Source of the DNA: DASRDE01 sp035938175
Lineage (GTDB): Bacteria; Vulcanimicrobiota; Vulcanimicrobiia; Vulcanimicrobiales; Vulcanimicrobiaceae
DNA: 64,000 bases
Direction: 5' to 3'
Assembly: GCA_035938175.1 (NCBI GenBank)
Contig: DASZHD010000027.1
Span: 86,358-150,357, forward strand
How positions within the stretch are numbered: the first letter of the stretch is position 1; each line of letters opens with the position of its first letter. Of this stretch, positions 7,692 to 16,631 are shown piece after piece. Both the position numbers and the translations under genes were made by a program. The notes beneath the pieces are model-generated. The model made no database searches. It had not been told where the DNA came from and saw nothing but the letters and a program-made list of their open reading frames with translations.

Positions 7692-9245
7692 GTGAAGACC
7701 CACGAAGAAAAGTACGCGGAGCTGTTGCGAAAGCGCGAATCGGCTCAGGCGCCCGCCGGCCCGGAGGCGATCGAACGTCAGCACGAGCGCGGAAAGCGGT
7801 CGGCACGCGAACGCGTCGAGGCGCTGGTCGACCCCGACTCCTTTATCGAACTCGACCAGTTTGCCGTCCACCGGACCACCGCGTTCGGCCTGGGCGAGCG
7901 GGAGTTCTTGGGCGACGGCGTGGTGACGGGGAGGGCCACCATCGAAGGGCGGCAGGTCTTCCTCTTTTCGCAAGACTTCACGGTCCTGGGCGGGTCGCTG
8001 GGGGAAGTGTTCGCCGAGAAGATTTGCAAGGTGATGGATCTCGCCGTGCGCACCGGCTGCCCGATGATCGGCATCAACGATTCGGGCGGCGCGCGCATTC
8101 AAGAAGGCGTCGTCAGTCTAGGCGGCTACGCCGAGATCTTTTGGCGCAACGTCCAGGCCAGCGGCGTGATTCCGCAGCTCAGTTTGATTGCCGGGCCCTG
8201 CGCCGGCGGAGCGGTGTACTCTCCGGCGATCACCGACTTCATCATCATGACCGAAAAGATCGCGCAGATGTTCATCACGGGCCCGGAGATCATCAAGACC
8301 GTTACCGGCGAGGACGTCACGTTCGAAGAGCTTGGCGGCGCGTCAACGCACGCCAGTAAAAGCGGCGTCGCGCACCTGCTCGCAACCGACGAAGACGACA
8401 TGGTCGACGTCACCAAAACGCTGCTCAGCTATATTCCCCAAAACAATCTCGAAGATCCGCCGCGATACGCCTGCGACGACGACCCGGCACGTCTGGTAAT
8501 GGAACTCGACGACATCGTTCCGGATTCGCCGAACAAGCCGTACGATATGCACGACGTGATCGTTCCGGTGTTGGACAACGGCGATTTCTTCGAAATTCAA
8601 CCGCTGTACGCCCAGAACATCATCACGGGATTCGGGCGCGTTGCGGGCGGCACGGTGGGCGTGGTCGCGAATCAACCGAACGTGCTGGCCGGCGTTTTGG
8701 ATATCAAGAGTTCGATCAAAGCCGCGCGCTTCGTGCGGTTCTGCGACGCCTTCAACATTCCGCTGGTCACGTTCGTGGACGTTCCCGGATTCTTGCCCGG
8801 CACGGATCAGGAGTACGGCGGCATCATCGTTCACGGCGCCAAGCTGCTCTACGCGTTCGCGGAAGCGACCGTTCCGAAAATCACGATCATTACGCGCAAA
8901 GCGTACGGCGGCGCGTACGACGTCATGTCGAGTAAACACATCCGCGCCGACATCAACGTCGCGTGGCCGACGGCGGAGATCGCCGTCATGGGCGCGGAGG
9001 GCGCGGTGAAAACGATCTTCCGCCGCGAGATCGCCGCGGCGGAGGATCGCGACGCGAAAACGCGCGAGCTCATCGACATGTACACCGAGCGCTTCGCGAA
9101 TCCGTTCATAGCGGCGCAGCGCGGCTACATCGACGATATCATCGAGGCCCATCTCACGCGGCGCGTGATCGCCAAATCGCTGGAGATGCTCGCCGATAAA
9201 CGCGTGGACCGGCCCAAGCGCAAGCACGGCAACATTCCGCTCTAG
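7692..9245 (+). CDS. Acyl-CoA carboxylase carboxyltransferase (beta) subunit
   Basis: 517 residues, the usual length of PccB/AccD-type carboxyltransferase subunits. It starts at GTG with AAGGCGAG five bases upstream. Crotonase-fold motifs are present: INDSGGARIQEGV near 120, GPCAGGAVYSPAITDF near 165, and RKAYGGAYDVMSSKHI near 400. It transfers CO2 from carboxybiotin to propionyl-CoA or acetyl-CoA, giving methylmalonyl- or malonyl-CoA. The biotin-bearing partner is encoded at 14401 and the downstream mutase/epimerase at 16632-18616, which favours propionyl-CoA as a substrate. Substrate specificity (propionyl versus acetyl) cannot be settled by eye. Confidence 0.93.
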   Translation: MKTHEEKYAELLRKRESAQAPAGPEAIERQHERGKRSARERVEALVDPDSFIELDQFAVHRTTAFGLGEREFLGDGVVTGRATIEGRQVFLFSQDFTVLGGSLGEVFAEKICKVMDLAVRTGCPMIGINDSGGARIQEGVVSLGGYAEIFWRNVQASGVIPQLSLIAGPCAGGAVYSPAITDFIIMTEKIAQMFITGPEIIKTVTGEDVTFEELGGASTHASKSGVAHLLATDEDDMVDVTKTLLSYIPQNNLEDPPRYACDDDPARLVMELDDIVPDSPNKPYDMHDVIVPVLDNGDFFEIQPLYAQNIITGFGRVAGGTVGVVANQPNVLAGVLDIKSSIKAARFVRFCDAFNIPLVTFVDVPGFLPGTDQEYGGIIVHGAKLLYAFAEATVPKITIITRKAYGGAYDVMSSKHIRADINVAWPTAEIAVMGAEGAVKTIFRREIAAAEDRDAKTRELIDMYTERFANPFIAAQRGYIDDIIEAHLTRRVIAKSLEMLADKRVDRPKRKHGNIPL

Positions 9246-9263
9246 CCGTTAGGGAGAAGCACG

Positions 9264-9947
9264 ATGACCACCAGAAAATCGTTCCTGGCTTCCGCGTCGC
9301 TCTTCACGCTGTCTGCCGGAATCGCTGCCGCCGCCACACCGGCGCCGGCCGCCTCGCCGGCACCCGCGAAAGATCCGTATTCGTTCGACGAAACGCGCTT
9401 TGCCGCAGTGCTCTCGCGGCCCGCCAAACATAAGCAATGCTTCGGGACGACGAAGCTGAACAACGGCGACGTGCTCGACGGCATGCAGAATACGATTAAT
9501 GCGTACGTCCAGTATCTGCACGAAGCAGCGTCCGACACGCACGTGGCGGCCGTCCTTTATCACGGGGCGTCGATCGGCTTGGCATTCAACGATTCGATTT
9601 GGAACGAGTTCATAACCCCGCTGTTACCGCATGCAGGCAAGACGCTGGGTGAAGATTTTTCCCAGGTTCCGGCCGGTAAAGGCAATCCGTTCCTCCATTC
9701 GACAACGAAATCCAGCGACGACGTGTCGGTGGAGCGGCTGATCGCGCAGGGCGGCTCGTTCTTCGTCTGTCACAACGCGCTTTCGGGACTCGCGCACGCG
9801 GCCGCGGCGCTGCTGAAGCGGCCATATCGCCCCGTGTACGAACAATTGCTCGCGGGCGTCGTGCCGGGCGCACTCGTCGTTCCTGCCGGCGTGATGGCCA
9901 TCAACGCCGCACAAGAGGCCGGCTTCACCTACATCAGCGCGTCATGA
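9264..9947 (+). CDS. Secreted DsrE-like protein
   Basis: 227 residues. The N terminus TTRKSFLASASLFTLSAGIAAAA is a Sec signal peptide followed by an Ala/Pro linker. The body resembles the DsrE/DsrF-like fold: VLDGMQNTINAYVQYLHEA, then VAAVLYHGASIGLAFND, and the later FFVCHNALSGLAHAAA, where the Cys lies in the position of the sulfur-carrier Cys of DsrE-type proteins, then VVPAGVMAINAAQEAGFTYI. DsrE proteins usually act in the cytoplasm in sulfur relay; here export is predicted. ATG follows the carboxylase stop by 18 bases. Its stop overlaps the YciI start. Role unknown. Confidence 0.7.
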   Translation: MTTRKSFLASASLFTLSAGIAAAATPAPAASPAPAKDPYSFDETRFAAVLSRPAKHKQCFGTTKLNNGDVLDGMQNTINAYVQYLHEAASDTHVAAVLYHGASIGLAFNDSIWNEFITPLLPHAGKTLGEDFSQVPAGKGNPFLHSTTKSSDDVSVERLIAQGGSFFVCHNALSGLAHAAAALLKRPYRPVYEQLLAGVVPGALVVPAGVMAINAAQEAGFTYISAS

Positions 9948-10240
9948 AGATTTTCTTGCTGATCAGCAAATACGTCAAACCACTGCACGAAGTCGACCGC
10001 GTCTTGCCCGCGCACCGCGAATTTTTGCAACGCTTTTACGACGATGGCACGTTCCTCGTTTCCGGCCCGCTGAATCCGCGTACCGGCGGTGCGATCGTCG
10101 CAGTGGGCGAGAGCCGCGAAGACATTCAAAACGTGCTCGCGGAAGATCCCTTTTTTACCGAAGGCATCTCGGAGTACGAAATCCTCGAGTTCTCGCCGAC
10201 GAAGGTTAGCGAAAAGTGGGAGCGCGTGTTTTCGGGCTAG
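9944..10240 (+). CDS. YciI-like (YCII-related) protein
   Basis: 98 residues typical of the dimeric ferredoxin-like YCII family: VLPAHREFLQRFYDDGTFLVSGPL contains the conserved His and the Gly-Pro turn, followed by GGAIVAVGESREDIQNVLAEDPFF. Family members are small cytoplasmic proteins with possible catalytic His/Asp; no biochemical role is fixed. The ATG overlaps the preceding TGA (ATGA at 9944), so it is translationally coupled to the DsrE-like gene. It converges on the large ATPase gene with 7 bases between stops. Confidence 0.85.
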   Translation: MKIFLLISKYVKPLHEVDRVLPAHREFLQRFYDDGTFLVSGPLNPRTGGAIVAVGESREDIQNVLAEDPFFTEGISEYEILEFSPTKVSEKWERVFSG

Positions 10241-10247
10241 CGCGCGG

Positions 10248-13200
10248 CTAGAGCATGCGGCGCACGTCGTTAAAGGCTTTTTCGACGCTCCACCGCGATC
10301 CGTCCGAGATGCACGTCTCGAATGCTCTTCCGCCCAGTGCCTCTTTGATGCGTTCGCACAAATTTTGGTAGTCCGTGACTTCTTTGGATGGAAGCACGAT
10401 GTCGTGACGGGCGCGGTAGGCCTCGATAAATCCGCAAATCTGCGCGGCCACGACGTGCTCGCCGCGCAGCGTCGCGAATCGCGCACATTGTTCGAAGCAG
10501 TTGGAGGCCCACCGGCCCGGCGGAAACTCGGCGTAGAGATTCATCGCTTTACGGAGCGACGCGCGCGCTTTCTCCAAGTCGCCGATCTCCATGCACGTGC
10601 TCGCCAAGTTGCAGAGGCCGATTCCGACGCTCTTGCTCCCCGCGCGTTCGCTGATCTCGATGGCTTCCTCGACCAGCACGACCGACTGCTCGCGTTCGCC
10701 CAGGTCGCGCTTGGTTTCGGAAAGATTCATCAGCGCGATGCCCAGCGAGTGCGGCGAGTCCATCGTGCGTAAAATGTCGATCGATCGCTCGTAGAGCTTT
10801 TCGGATTCGCGCAGCCGGCCGCGATCCGCGGCGATAACGCCCAAATTGATTAGCGACGAGGCGATGTGCCGCCGGTCGTTGATCGCAAGCGCATCCCGCA
10901 AGATCTGCTGCTGCAGGTCACGCGCTTCGTCGTACCGCCCTTGAAACATGTCGGCATTCGCGATGAGCTGGCGCGCATGCATGCTCTTTCGCCGCTCCCC
11001 GCATTCTTCGAAGAGCGCAGCAGATTTCGTGCCGTGGCGGCGCAATCCGTCGTGATCCGCCTGCGTGTTCGACAAAAAGCCGCAGCTGTACTCGACTTCC
11101 GCCAAAACGAGGCGGCTGAGAAGGTCTTCGTGCGCGAGCGCCTGGTCCAACCAATACCGAGCTTCGTGCACGCGCCCCGACGCGTCCCACATAAACGCCA
11201 AATGCGCCGCGAGCTCCGCACCCAAATTGGGATCCGCACCGTCTATCAACAGCGTCCGGAGCGCCGCAATGAGGTTAGGCCACTCCGCCGAAAAGCTCGC
11301 GTTGGCTTGTGCGAACCGCGCCGCGCGCGCGTCCGCATCGATGGCGGCGCCGCGTGCGGAATATTCGCGCGCGTGGAGCAGACGGCGTTCGGGCTCTTCA
11401 CCGCTCTTACGCAGCTGTTCGCGCGCAAATTGGGAGGCGAGTTCGAGCATCCGGAAGCGCCCGCTTTGGGCGTCGACGATCAGCAGGGACTTGCGCGCCA
11501 ACTCGTCCAGGCACGCGCGAACCGCTTCGGATGGGCAGTCGGGCCCCGCGCACACGGCGATAGCAGCCCTTTCGTCGCAGCCGGCGTAAAAAGTCCCCAG
11601 CCTTCGCAATACCGCTTGAGAACGCGGCGCGAGCAACTGGTAACTCCACTCGAGCAGATTGCTGATCGTCTGCTGGCGTTCGCGGTTGTTTCGCAAACTG
11701 ACCGATAGCGCAAAGCCGGGCCGGTCTAACCGAGATAGCGTTTCATGCGCACCCAGTTCGGCAAGCCGGGGCGCGACGATTTCGATGGCGAGCGGAAGAT
11801 TATCGAGTTTGTCGCAGATCGACGCGATGTCGGCTTCGGGCAGTCCGGCCGCTGCGTCACCTGCTGCGGCGCGCAAACGTTCGACCAGGAGTTGCCTGGC
11901 ATCGACGCTTTGCATCGGCTCGAGCCGGTAGATCTTCTCGCCCGCGATTCCCAATGCTTCGCGGCTGGTGGCGAGGACGCGAATTCCCGAGGAGGCGTGC
12001 AGAATACGCTCCACGATTCCGGCGAGCGCGTCGACGATTTGCTCGCAATTATCCAAAACGACGAGCTGTTCGCGAGTCGTCAATTGCTCCAGCAGCGCGT
12101 CGATAGGCGGCTGATTCGGACGCAACTGCACGTCCAAATCGTGAGCCAGCCCCGAGATCGCGGCGTCCATCGTGTGCGCGTGCGAGAGATCGGCGAATCG
12201 CGCACCATCCGCTAAGCGTTCGGAAAATTCGCGCGCGGCTTCCGAGGAGGCGCGAGTTTTTCCCACGCCGCCGGGACCGAGCAGCGTGACCAAGCGGTGA
12301 TTGGAGAGCGCAAACCCGATATCGAAAAGTTCGCGATCCCGTCCGACGAAGCGCGTGATATCGCTGGGAATGTTGTGGCGCCGTTCGTAGCGGCGTACGT
12401 TTGCGGGTGATTCCGACTCGTAGTCATTCGCCACGATACGGTTGCGGCCGCGTTCCTTTGCGTCCAGCAGCATTTTATCCGCGGCGTCCACGAGCGATTG
12501 CGAATCCGAAGACCATCCCGGCAGCGCGGACGCAACACCCGCGCTCATCGTCACGCGCCGCAGCTGCGTGCCTTCATGCGGAATGTTGAGCGCGAAGACG
12601 GCGTCACGAATGCGCTCCGCCACGACGATCGCGCCGGCGAGATCCGTCGACGGCAGAATCGCGCAAAACTCCTCGCCTCCGTACCGTGCCAGCAAATCCG
12701 CTTTGCGCTCGAGCGTGTCGGCGATCGCGGCCGCAATGCGACGGAGACACTCGTCGCCCGCGGGATGCCCGTACCGCGTGTTATAGAGGCCGAAGAAATC
12801 GACGTCGCAGATTACGAGCGAAAGGGGCGACGCCGTTCTTCCGGCTCGCGCCCATTCCACGACGCGGGCTTCGTCGAACGCGCGACGGTTGGCGATTCCC
12901 GTGAGCGGATCGCAGAGTGCAAGCTCGCGCAAGCTGCGGCTTTGCAATTCGGAATTCGCCGCGCGCAGATAGCCCGCAATTTGTATTCCAAGCGTTTCCA
13001 GCAACAGGCTGTGCACCGGGGAAGGCGCGACATCCACGGTTGCCGCGAGCACACCGCTCGTGCGGCCGTTCTCGTGCAGCGGTATCGCGACCAGGTGCGC
13101 GATTCCGTCCGGTAACGGCGTGACGGTTACCCGGCCGAGCGCCGCCGCGCTTCGAACGGAATCGTCGTGGAGCAGGGCACGCACCGGCGAACCGTCTTCG

Positions 13201-13388
13201 GCGCCCTTTGCATATTCTTCACGGAACTCGCCGCCTTCGGAAATGCCGAGCACGACTTCACGCGCGCCGAAGGTCCGGGCCAATGCAGCGGCCACGCCTT
13301 CATAAAAGGCGTAAGGAGCCGGACTTTCGGCCACCAGTCCGGCGACGTCCCGCACCAAAGCTGCGGCGGGATCCGCCTGACGATCCAT
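10248..13388 (-). CDS. GAF-like/GGDEF/NTPase/TPR fusion regulator
   Basis: 1046 residues in four parts. Residues 1-150 look like a GAF-type sensor. Residues 155-325 are a GGDEF domain: DPLTGIANRRAF, catalytic GGEEF at 237-241 and an RKAD I-site five residues before it. Residues 345-650 are an NB-ARC/MalT-like ATPase (LGPGGVGKTRASSEA, Walker A at 371-378; VVLDNCEQIVD Walker B), as in the predicted-ATPase group joined to LuxR/AfsR regulators. Residues about 650-1030 are TPR-like helices (YDEARDLQQQILRDAL, RESEKLYERSIDIL). No DNA-binding domain is seen. The usual output domain appears replaced by a diguanylate cyclase, implying ATPase/TPR control of c-di-GMP synthesis. Monocistronic, convergent with YciI. 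Confidence 0.87.
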   Translation of the reverse strand: MDRQADPAAALVRDVAGLVAESPAPYAFYEGVAAALARTFGAREVVLGISEGGEFREEYAKGAEDGSPVRALLHDDSVRSAAALGRVTVTPLPDGIAHLVAIPLHENGRTSGVLAATVDVAPSPVHSLLLETLGIQIAGYLRAANSELQSRSLRELALCDPLTGIANRRAFDEARVVEWARAGRTASPLSLVICDVDFFGLYNTRYGHPAGDECLRRIAAAIADTLERKADLLARYGGEEFCAILPSTDLAGAIVVAERIRDAVFALNIPHEGTQLRRVTMSAGVASALPGWSSDSQSLVDAADKMLLDAKERGRNRIVANDYESESPANVRRYERRHNIPSDITRFVGRDRELFDIGFALSNHRLVTLLGPGGVGKTRASSEAAREFSERLADGARFADLSHAHTMDAAISGLAHDLDVQLRPNQPPIDALLEQLTTREQLVVLDNCEQIVDALAGIVERILHASSGIRVLATSREALGIAGEKIYRLEPMQSVDARQLLVERLRAAAGDAAAGLPEADIASICDKLDNLPLAIEIVAPRLAELGAHETLSRLDRPGFALSVSLRNNRERQQTISNLLEWSYQLLAPRSQAVLRRLGTFYAGCDERAAIAVCAGPDCPSEAVRACLDELARKSLLIVDAQSGRFRMLELASQFAREQLRKSGEEPERRLLHAREYSARGAAIDADARAARFAQANASFSAEWPNLIAALRTLLIDGADPNLGAELAAHLAFMWDASGRVHEARYWLDQALAHEDLLSRLVLAEVEYSCGFLSNTQADHDGLRRHGTKSAALFEECGERRKSMHARQLIANADMFQGRYDEARDLQQQILRDALAINDRRHIASSLINLGVIAADRGRLRESEKLYERSIDILRTMDSPHSLGIALMNLSETKRDLGEREQSVVLVEEAIEISERAGSKSVGIGLCNLASTCMEIGDLEKARASLRKAMNLYAEFPPGRWASNCFEQCARFATLRGEHVVAAQICGFIEAYRARHDIVLPSKEVTDYQNLCERIKEALGGRAFETCISDGSRWSVEKAFNDVRRML

Positions 13389-13482
13389 ATTTACGGTTTT
13401 CGGCGCCGCGGGCGAGCGACGTGACCGCTTGCCTAGGCTAGCGGCGAAGGACGAGGGGGATGTTTTTGGTATCTACGTCGTC

Positions 13483-14271
13483 GTGAAATTACTCGACGGG
13501 AAAAAAGCGTTGGTGACCGGCGTTGCCAACCAGTGGTCGATCGCCACGGGCATCGCCAAACAACTGCACGCGCACGGCGCGCAGGTCGCGTTCACGTATC
13601 AAGGCGACCGCGTGCAGGAACAAGTATCGAAAATTGCCGGCGAAGCGGGCGGCGGTCCCGTTATCGAATGCGACGTTTCGTCGGACGAATCGCTTCGTGC
13701 GATGGCGTCGGCGCTGGAGCCTTTCGGGAAGATCGACGTGCTCGTTCACTCGATCGCCTTCGCCGACAAGAACGATCTGCGCGGCACCGTGTTCGATACG
13801 TCGCGCGCCGGATTCGCGCTTTCGCTCGACGTTTCGGCGTTTTCGCTGATCGCGCTCGTTTCGACGCTGCGCGAGTCGTTCAACGACGGCGCGTCGATCA
13901 TGGCGTTGACCTACCTCGGATCGACGGCGATCGTTCCGAATTACAATCTCATGGGCATCGCGAAGGCCGCGCTGGAGTCGTCGGTACGGTATCTCGCGTA
14001 CGATTTGGGCGGCCGCGGAATCCGCGTGAACGCCATCTCCGCCGGTCCGATAAAAACTGCCAGCATGCGGCAAGTCGCGGGCGCGACCAAGATGCTCGAC
14101 GTCGTTCCGCAGGTGGCGCCGTTGCGCAGAAACGTTACGGCCGAAGACGTCGGCAACGTGGCGGTCTATCTCGCGTCCGATTTGTCCGCGGCGGTCACAG
14201 CCGACGTTCATTTCGTGGACGCGGGGTATCACGCGGTCGGCATGTATCCGCCGGAATTTGAAACCAAGTGA
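13483..14271 (+). CDS. fabI: Enoyl-ACP reductase (FabI type)
   Basis: 262 residues from GTG at 13483 (reads VKLLDGKKALVTGVANQW). The nucleotide-binding GVANQWSIATGIA and the catalytic Tyr-x6-Lys in YNLMGIAK identify FabI, a short-chain dehydrogenase-like enzyme that reduces trans-2-enoyl-ACP with NADH in the last step of fatty acid elongation. RVNAISAGPIKT is the conserved late motif. The frame remains open to an ATG at 13429, but the conserved N terminus supports the GTG; the Shine-Dalgarno is weak. Its stop overlaps the tiny downstream gene (GTGA), so the carboxylase subunits are probably co-expressed with it. Confidence 0.93.
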   Translation: MKLLDGKKALVTGVANQWSIATGIAKQLHAHGAQVAFTYQGDRVQEQVSKIAGEAGGGPVIECDVSSDESLRAMASALEPFGKIDVLVHSIAFADKNDLRGTVFDTSRAGFALSLDVSAFSLIALVSTLRESFNDGASIMALTYLGSTAIVPNYNLMGIAKAALESSVRYLAYDLGGRGIRVNAISAGPIKTASMRQVAGATKMLDVVPQVAPLRRNVTAEDVGNVAVYLASDLSAAVTADVHFVDAGYHAVGMYPPEFETK

Positions 14272-14408
14272 CCGATGAAGAGCTAGCCGCGCTCGCGGTT
14301 GCGGTCGCGGCGGTTACACAAGAACGTGCCGCCGCGGGACCGGAAGGGGACCGCATGCCGGCGTGGCGCCGCGCCATGCGCGAAGAATCGGTGCAGAGCG
14401 GTGTTTGA
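14268..14408 (+). CDS. Acyl-CoA carboxylase epsilon-like small subunit
   Basis: A 46-residue frame between fabI and the biotin carboxylase: starts at GTG overlapping the fabI stop (GTGA) and ends in a TGA overlapping the next GTG by eight bases. The sequence TDEELAALAVAVAAV, a Gly/Pro linker and PAWRRAMREES match the short layout of actinobacterial AccE/PccE epsilon subunits (a hydrophobic helix beginning EELAAL, then a Trp-Arg-rich tail). Those peptides stabilise the alpha-beta complex. Tight coupling on both sides and placement beside the alpha subunit support it being real. The peptide is too short for certainty by eye. Confidence 0.62.
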   Translation: MTDEELAALAVAVAAVTQERAAAGPEGDRMPAWRRAMREESVQSGV

Positions 14409-16176
14409 AAAGATCCTTATCGCCAATCGCGGCGAAATTGCCGTGCGCATCATCCGTACGGCAAAGGAAATGGGCATCGCCACGGTCGCCGTGTATTCGG
14501 AGATCGATCGCGACGCGCTGCACGTTGCAATGGCGGACGAGGCGTTTCTTATCGGACCCGCGGCCCCGTCGCAGAGCTATTTGAACGTTCCGAACTTGCT
14601 CGAGACGGCGCGACGTTCGGGTGCGCAGGCGATTCATCCCGGCTACGGATTCTTGGCGGAGAACGCGGCGTTCGCGCGCGAGGTTATCGGCGCGGGACTC
14701 GTCTGGATCGGACCGCACCCCGGGGCGATCGACGCAATGGGCGATAAAGTGCGCGCGCGGCAAGCGATGGTAAAAGCGGGGGTTCCCGTCGTTCCCGGCG
14801 GAACGGAGCCCATCGCGGATACGCGCGACGCGGTGGCCGCAGCCGAGCGCTACGGTTTGCCCCTCGCCCTGAAAGCTTCGGGCGGGGGCGGTGGTAAAGG
14901 GCTCAAGGTAGCGCGCACGATCGAGGAAATCGGTCCCGCGCTTGCGACGGCGCAGCGCGAAGCCGAGGCGTATTTCAAGAACGGGACGATTTACGCCGAG
15001 CGGTATTTGGACAATCCCAAGCATATCGAACTGCAGGTTCTCGCCGATAAACACGGGACCGTTTTGCACGTCGGCGAGCGCGATTGTTCGCTGCAGCGGC
15101 GTCATCAAAAACTTTGGGAAGAGGCGCCCGCAACGATTCCGGAACGCGTGCGCGCCGGTTTGCGCGATGCGGGCATACGTGCCGCGCAATCGATCGGTTA
15201 CGACAGCGTCGGCACGATCGAGTGTCTGGTCGGCGGCGACGATTTTTATTTTCTCGAGATGAACACGCGCATTCAAGTAGAGCACACGGTCAGCGAGCAG
15301 ATCAGCGGCCTCGATTTGATCCGCGAACAGATCCGCGTGGCCGCCGGCGAGCCGCTCGGGTTCACGCAGAAGCAGATCGATTTCCGCGGGCACGCTATCG
15401 AAGGGCGCGTGAACGCCGAAGATCCCGCGCACAACTTCCGTCCCGCGCCGGGCACCGTGACGTCGTACCGCGAGCCGGCGGGTTTGGGCGTGCGCGTCGA
15501 TTCCGCAGCTTTTCCGGGATTCACGATTTCGCCGGACTACGATTCTATGATTGCCAAGCTGGTGGTTTGGGCACCGACGCGTGCGCAAGCGATTGCGCGT
15601 CTTCGCAGAGCGATCGACGAGTTCGAAATCGGCGGCGTTCCAACCACCCTGCCGCTGCTTCGCGCGCTCTGCGATCACGGTCCGGTCGACGATGCGACGT
15701 ACGGTACGGCAACGCTCGAAGCATTTGCCGCGCAGCTGTATTCCGGCGGCGGCCACGCAGCGACGGGCTCGGGCGCAGCGGACGGGGCTCTCGCATCGAG
15801 CGGCGGAGCGCCGGCGGCGTCCGACACCACAGTCCGTGTCGAAATCAACGATAAGCTCTACCGCGTTCGGCTGCTCGATCTTCCCACGGGCTCCGCACCT
15901 TCATCGCCTCGTCCGGCTGCGGCGCCGCGTCGCGCGCAGAAAAAACGGGCTGTGGCGGCTGCCGGAAACGACGTCACGTCGCCGTTGCACGGCGTTGTCG
16001 TGGAAGTCAACGTGCAGGAAGGCCAAGACGTCGCGCAGGGTCAGGTCGTTGCGGTAATCGAGGCGATGAAGATGATGAACGAAATTCGCGCGCACAAATC
16101 CGGCGCCGCTTCGAAAGTTCACGTCAGGACCGGCGAGACGGTCGAGGCGCAATCACCGCTCGTCACCATCGATTAA
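14401..16176 (+). CDS. Acyl-CoA carboxylase alpha subunit (biotin carboxylase + biotin carrier)
   Basis: 591 residues from GTG (reads VFEKILIANRGEIAVRII, the canonical biotin carboxylase N terminus); a longer frame from 14299 merely reads through the epsilon-like gene. Biotin carboxylase/ATP-grasp motifs: LKASGGGGGKGLKVA near 155, EMNTRIQVEHTVSEQISGLD near 285. The C terminus has a biotinyl domain with EAMKMMNEI, the biotinylated Lys near residue 557. A 60-residue Ala/Pro/Ser linker separates them. It carboxylates biotin with ATP and bicarbonate and works with the carboxyltransferase at 7692. Single-chain alpha subunits are typical of actinobacteria-like propionyl/acetyl-CoA carboxylases. Confidence 0.94.
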   Translation: MFEKILIANRGEIAVRIIRTAKEMGIATVAVYSEIDRDALHVAMADEAFLIGPAAPSQSYLNVPNLLETARRSGAQAIHPGYGFLAENAAFAREVIGAGLVWIGPHPGAIDAMGDKVRARQAMVKAGVPVVPGGTEPIADTRDAVAAAERYGLPLALKASGGGGGKGLKVARTIEEIGPALATAQREAEAYFKNGTIYAERYLDNPKHIELQVLADKHGTVLHVGERDCSLQRRHQKLWEEAPATIPERVRAGLRDAGIRAAQSIGYDSVGTIECLVGGDDFYFLEMNTRIQVEHTVSEQISGLDLIREQIRVAAGEPLGFTQKQIDFRGHAIEGRVNAEDPAHNFRPAPGTVTSYREPAGLGVRVDSAAFPGFTISPDYDSMIAKLVVWAPTRAQAIARLRRAIDEFEIGGVPTTLPLLRALCDHGPVDDATYGTATLEAFAAQLYSGGGHAATGSGAADGALASSGGAPAASDTTVRVEINDKLYRVRLLDLPTGSAPSSPRPAAAPRRAQKKRAVAAAGNDVTSPLHGVVVEVNVQEGQDVAQGQVVAVIEAMKMMNEIRAHKSGAASKVHVRTGETVEAQSPLVTID

Positions 16177-16247
16177 CGCGGCCAAGCGGGCCCCTGCACG
16201 AACGCGGCAGCCGCCTCAGGTTTTCAGAAATACACGCCGAAGAACCA

Positions 16248-16598
16248 GTGGTGTTCTTCACCGGCGTAACCGCTGTTTGTGTCGTCGCCTTTATCGGCGT
16301 TGCATTCGTTCTGCGCGGACGGATGAAGCGTTTGCATGCGGTTTACGAAACGCGCCTTCACACGCTGCTCGCCGCGGAAATCGTCCTTCTGCACGAGGGC
16401 CGCTCGCCGGACGTCGACGACATCGAACGCGAAATTCGCCAAGCCGTGCAAAATTCGGCCGTAATGAAAAAGAACGCTCAGCTGTTCCGGCTGCTCTGGC
16501 CGAGCGAATTCGACAAAGCATTTTACAGCGGCGAACGCGTCATCGCACAAGCCAGCCGCATTGTGGCCCTTGCGGGGCGAACCGGCTCGACCGGGTAG
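16248..16598 (+). CDS. Hypothetical single-pass membrane protein
   Basis: 116 residues. GTG start, then one strongly hydrophobic helix (FFTGVTAVCVVAFIGVAFVL), basic RGRMKRLH, and a mostly helical, charged cytoplasmic part (SPDVDDIEREIRQAVQNSAVMKKNAQLF). It sits between the carboxylase alpha subunit and the mutase in the same direction, with 71 and 33 bases on either side. A long frame on the opposite strand covers the same DNA but is a shadow of the mutase. Family not recognised; it may be a neighbour by chance. Confidence 0.55.
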   Translation: MVFFTGVTAVCVVAFIGVAFVLRGRMKRLHAVYETRLHTLLAAEIVLLHEGRSPDVDDIEREIRQAVQNSAVMKKNAQLFRLLWPSEFDKAFYSGERVIAQASRIVALAGRTGSTG

Positions 16599-16631
16599 CA
16601 AACTACCGGCTCGCGGCGAATAGTCGCGCCG

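Noticed and set aside
10591..13441. Several plus-strand frames over the large ATPase gene
   Set aside because: All are shadows with Arg/Pro-rich composition; the minus-strand gene has continuous domains.
14314..15756. Minus-strand frame of 480 codons
   Set aside because: Shadow of the carboxylase alpha subunit, which has full biotin carboxylase motifs on the plus strand.
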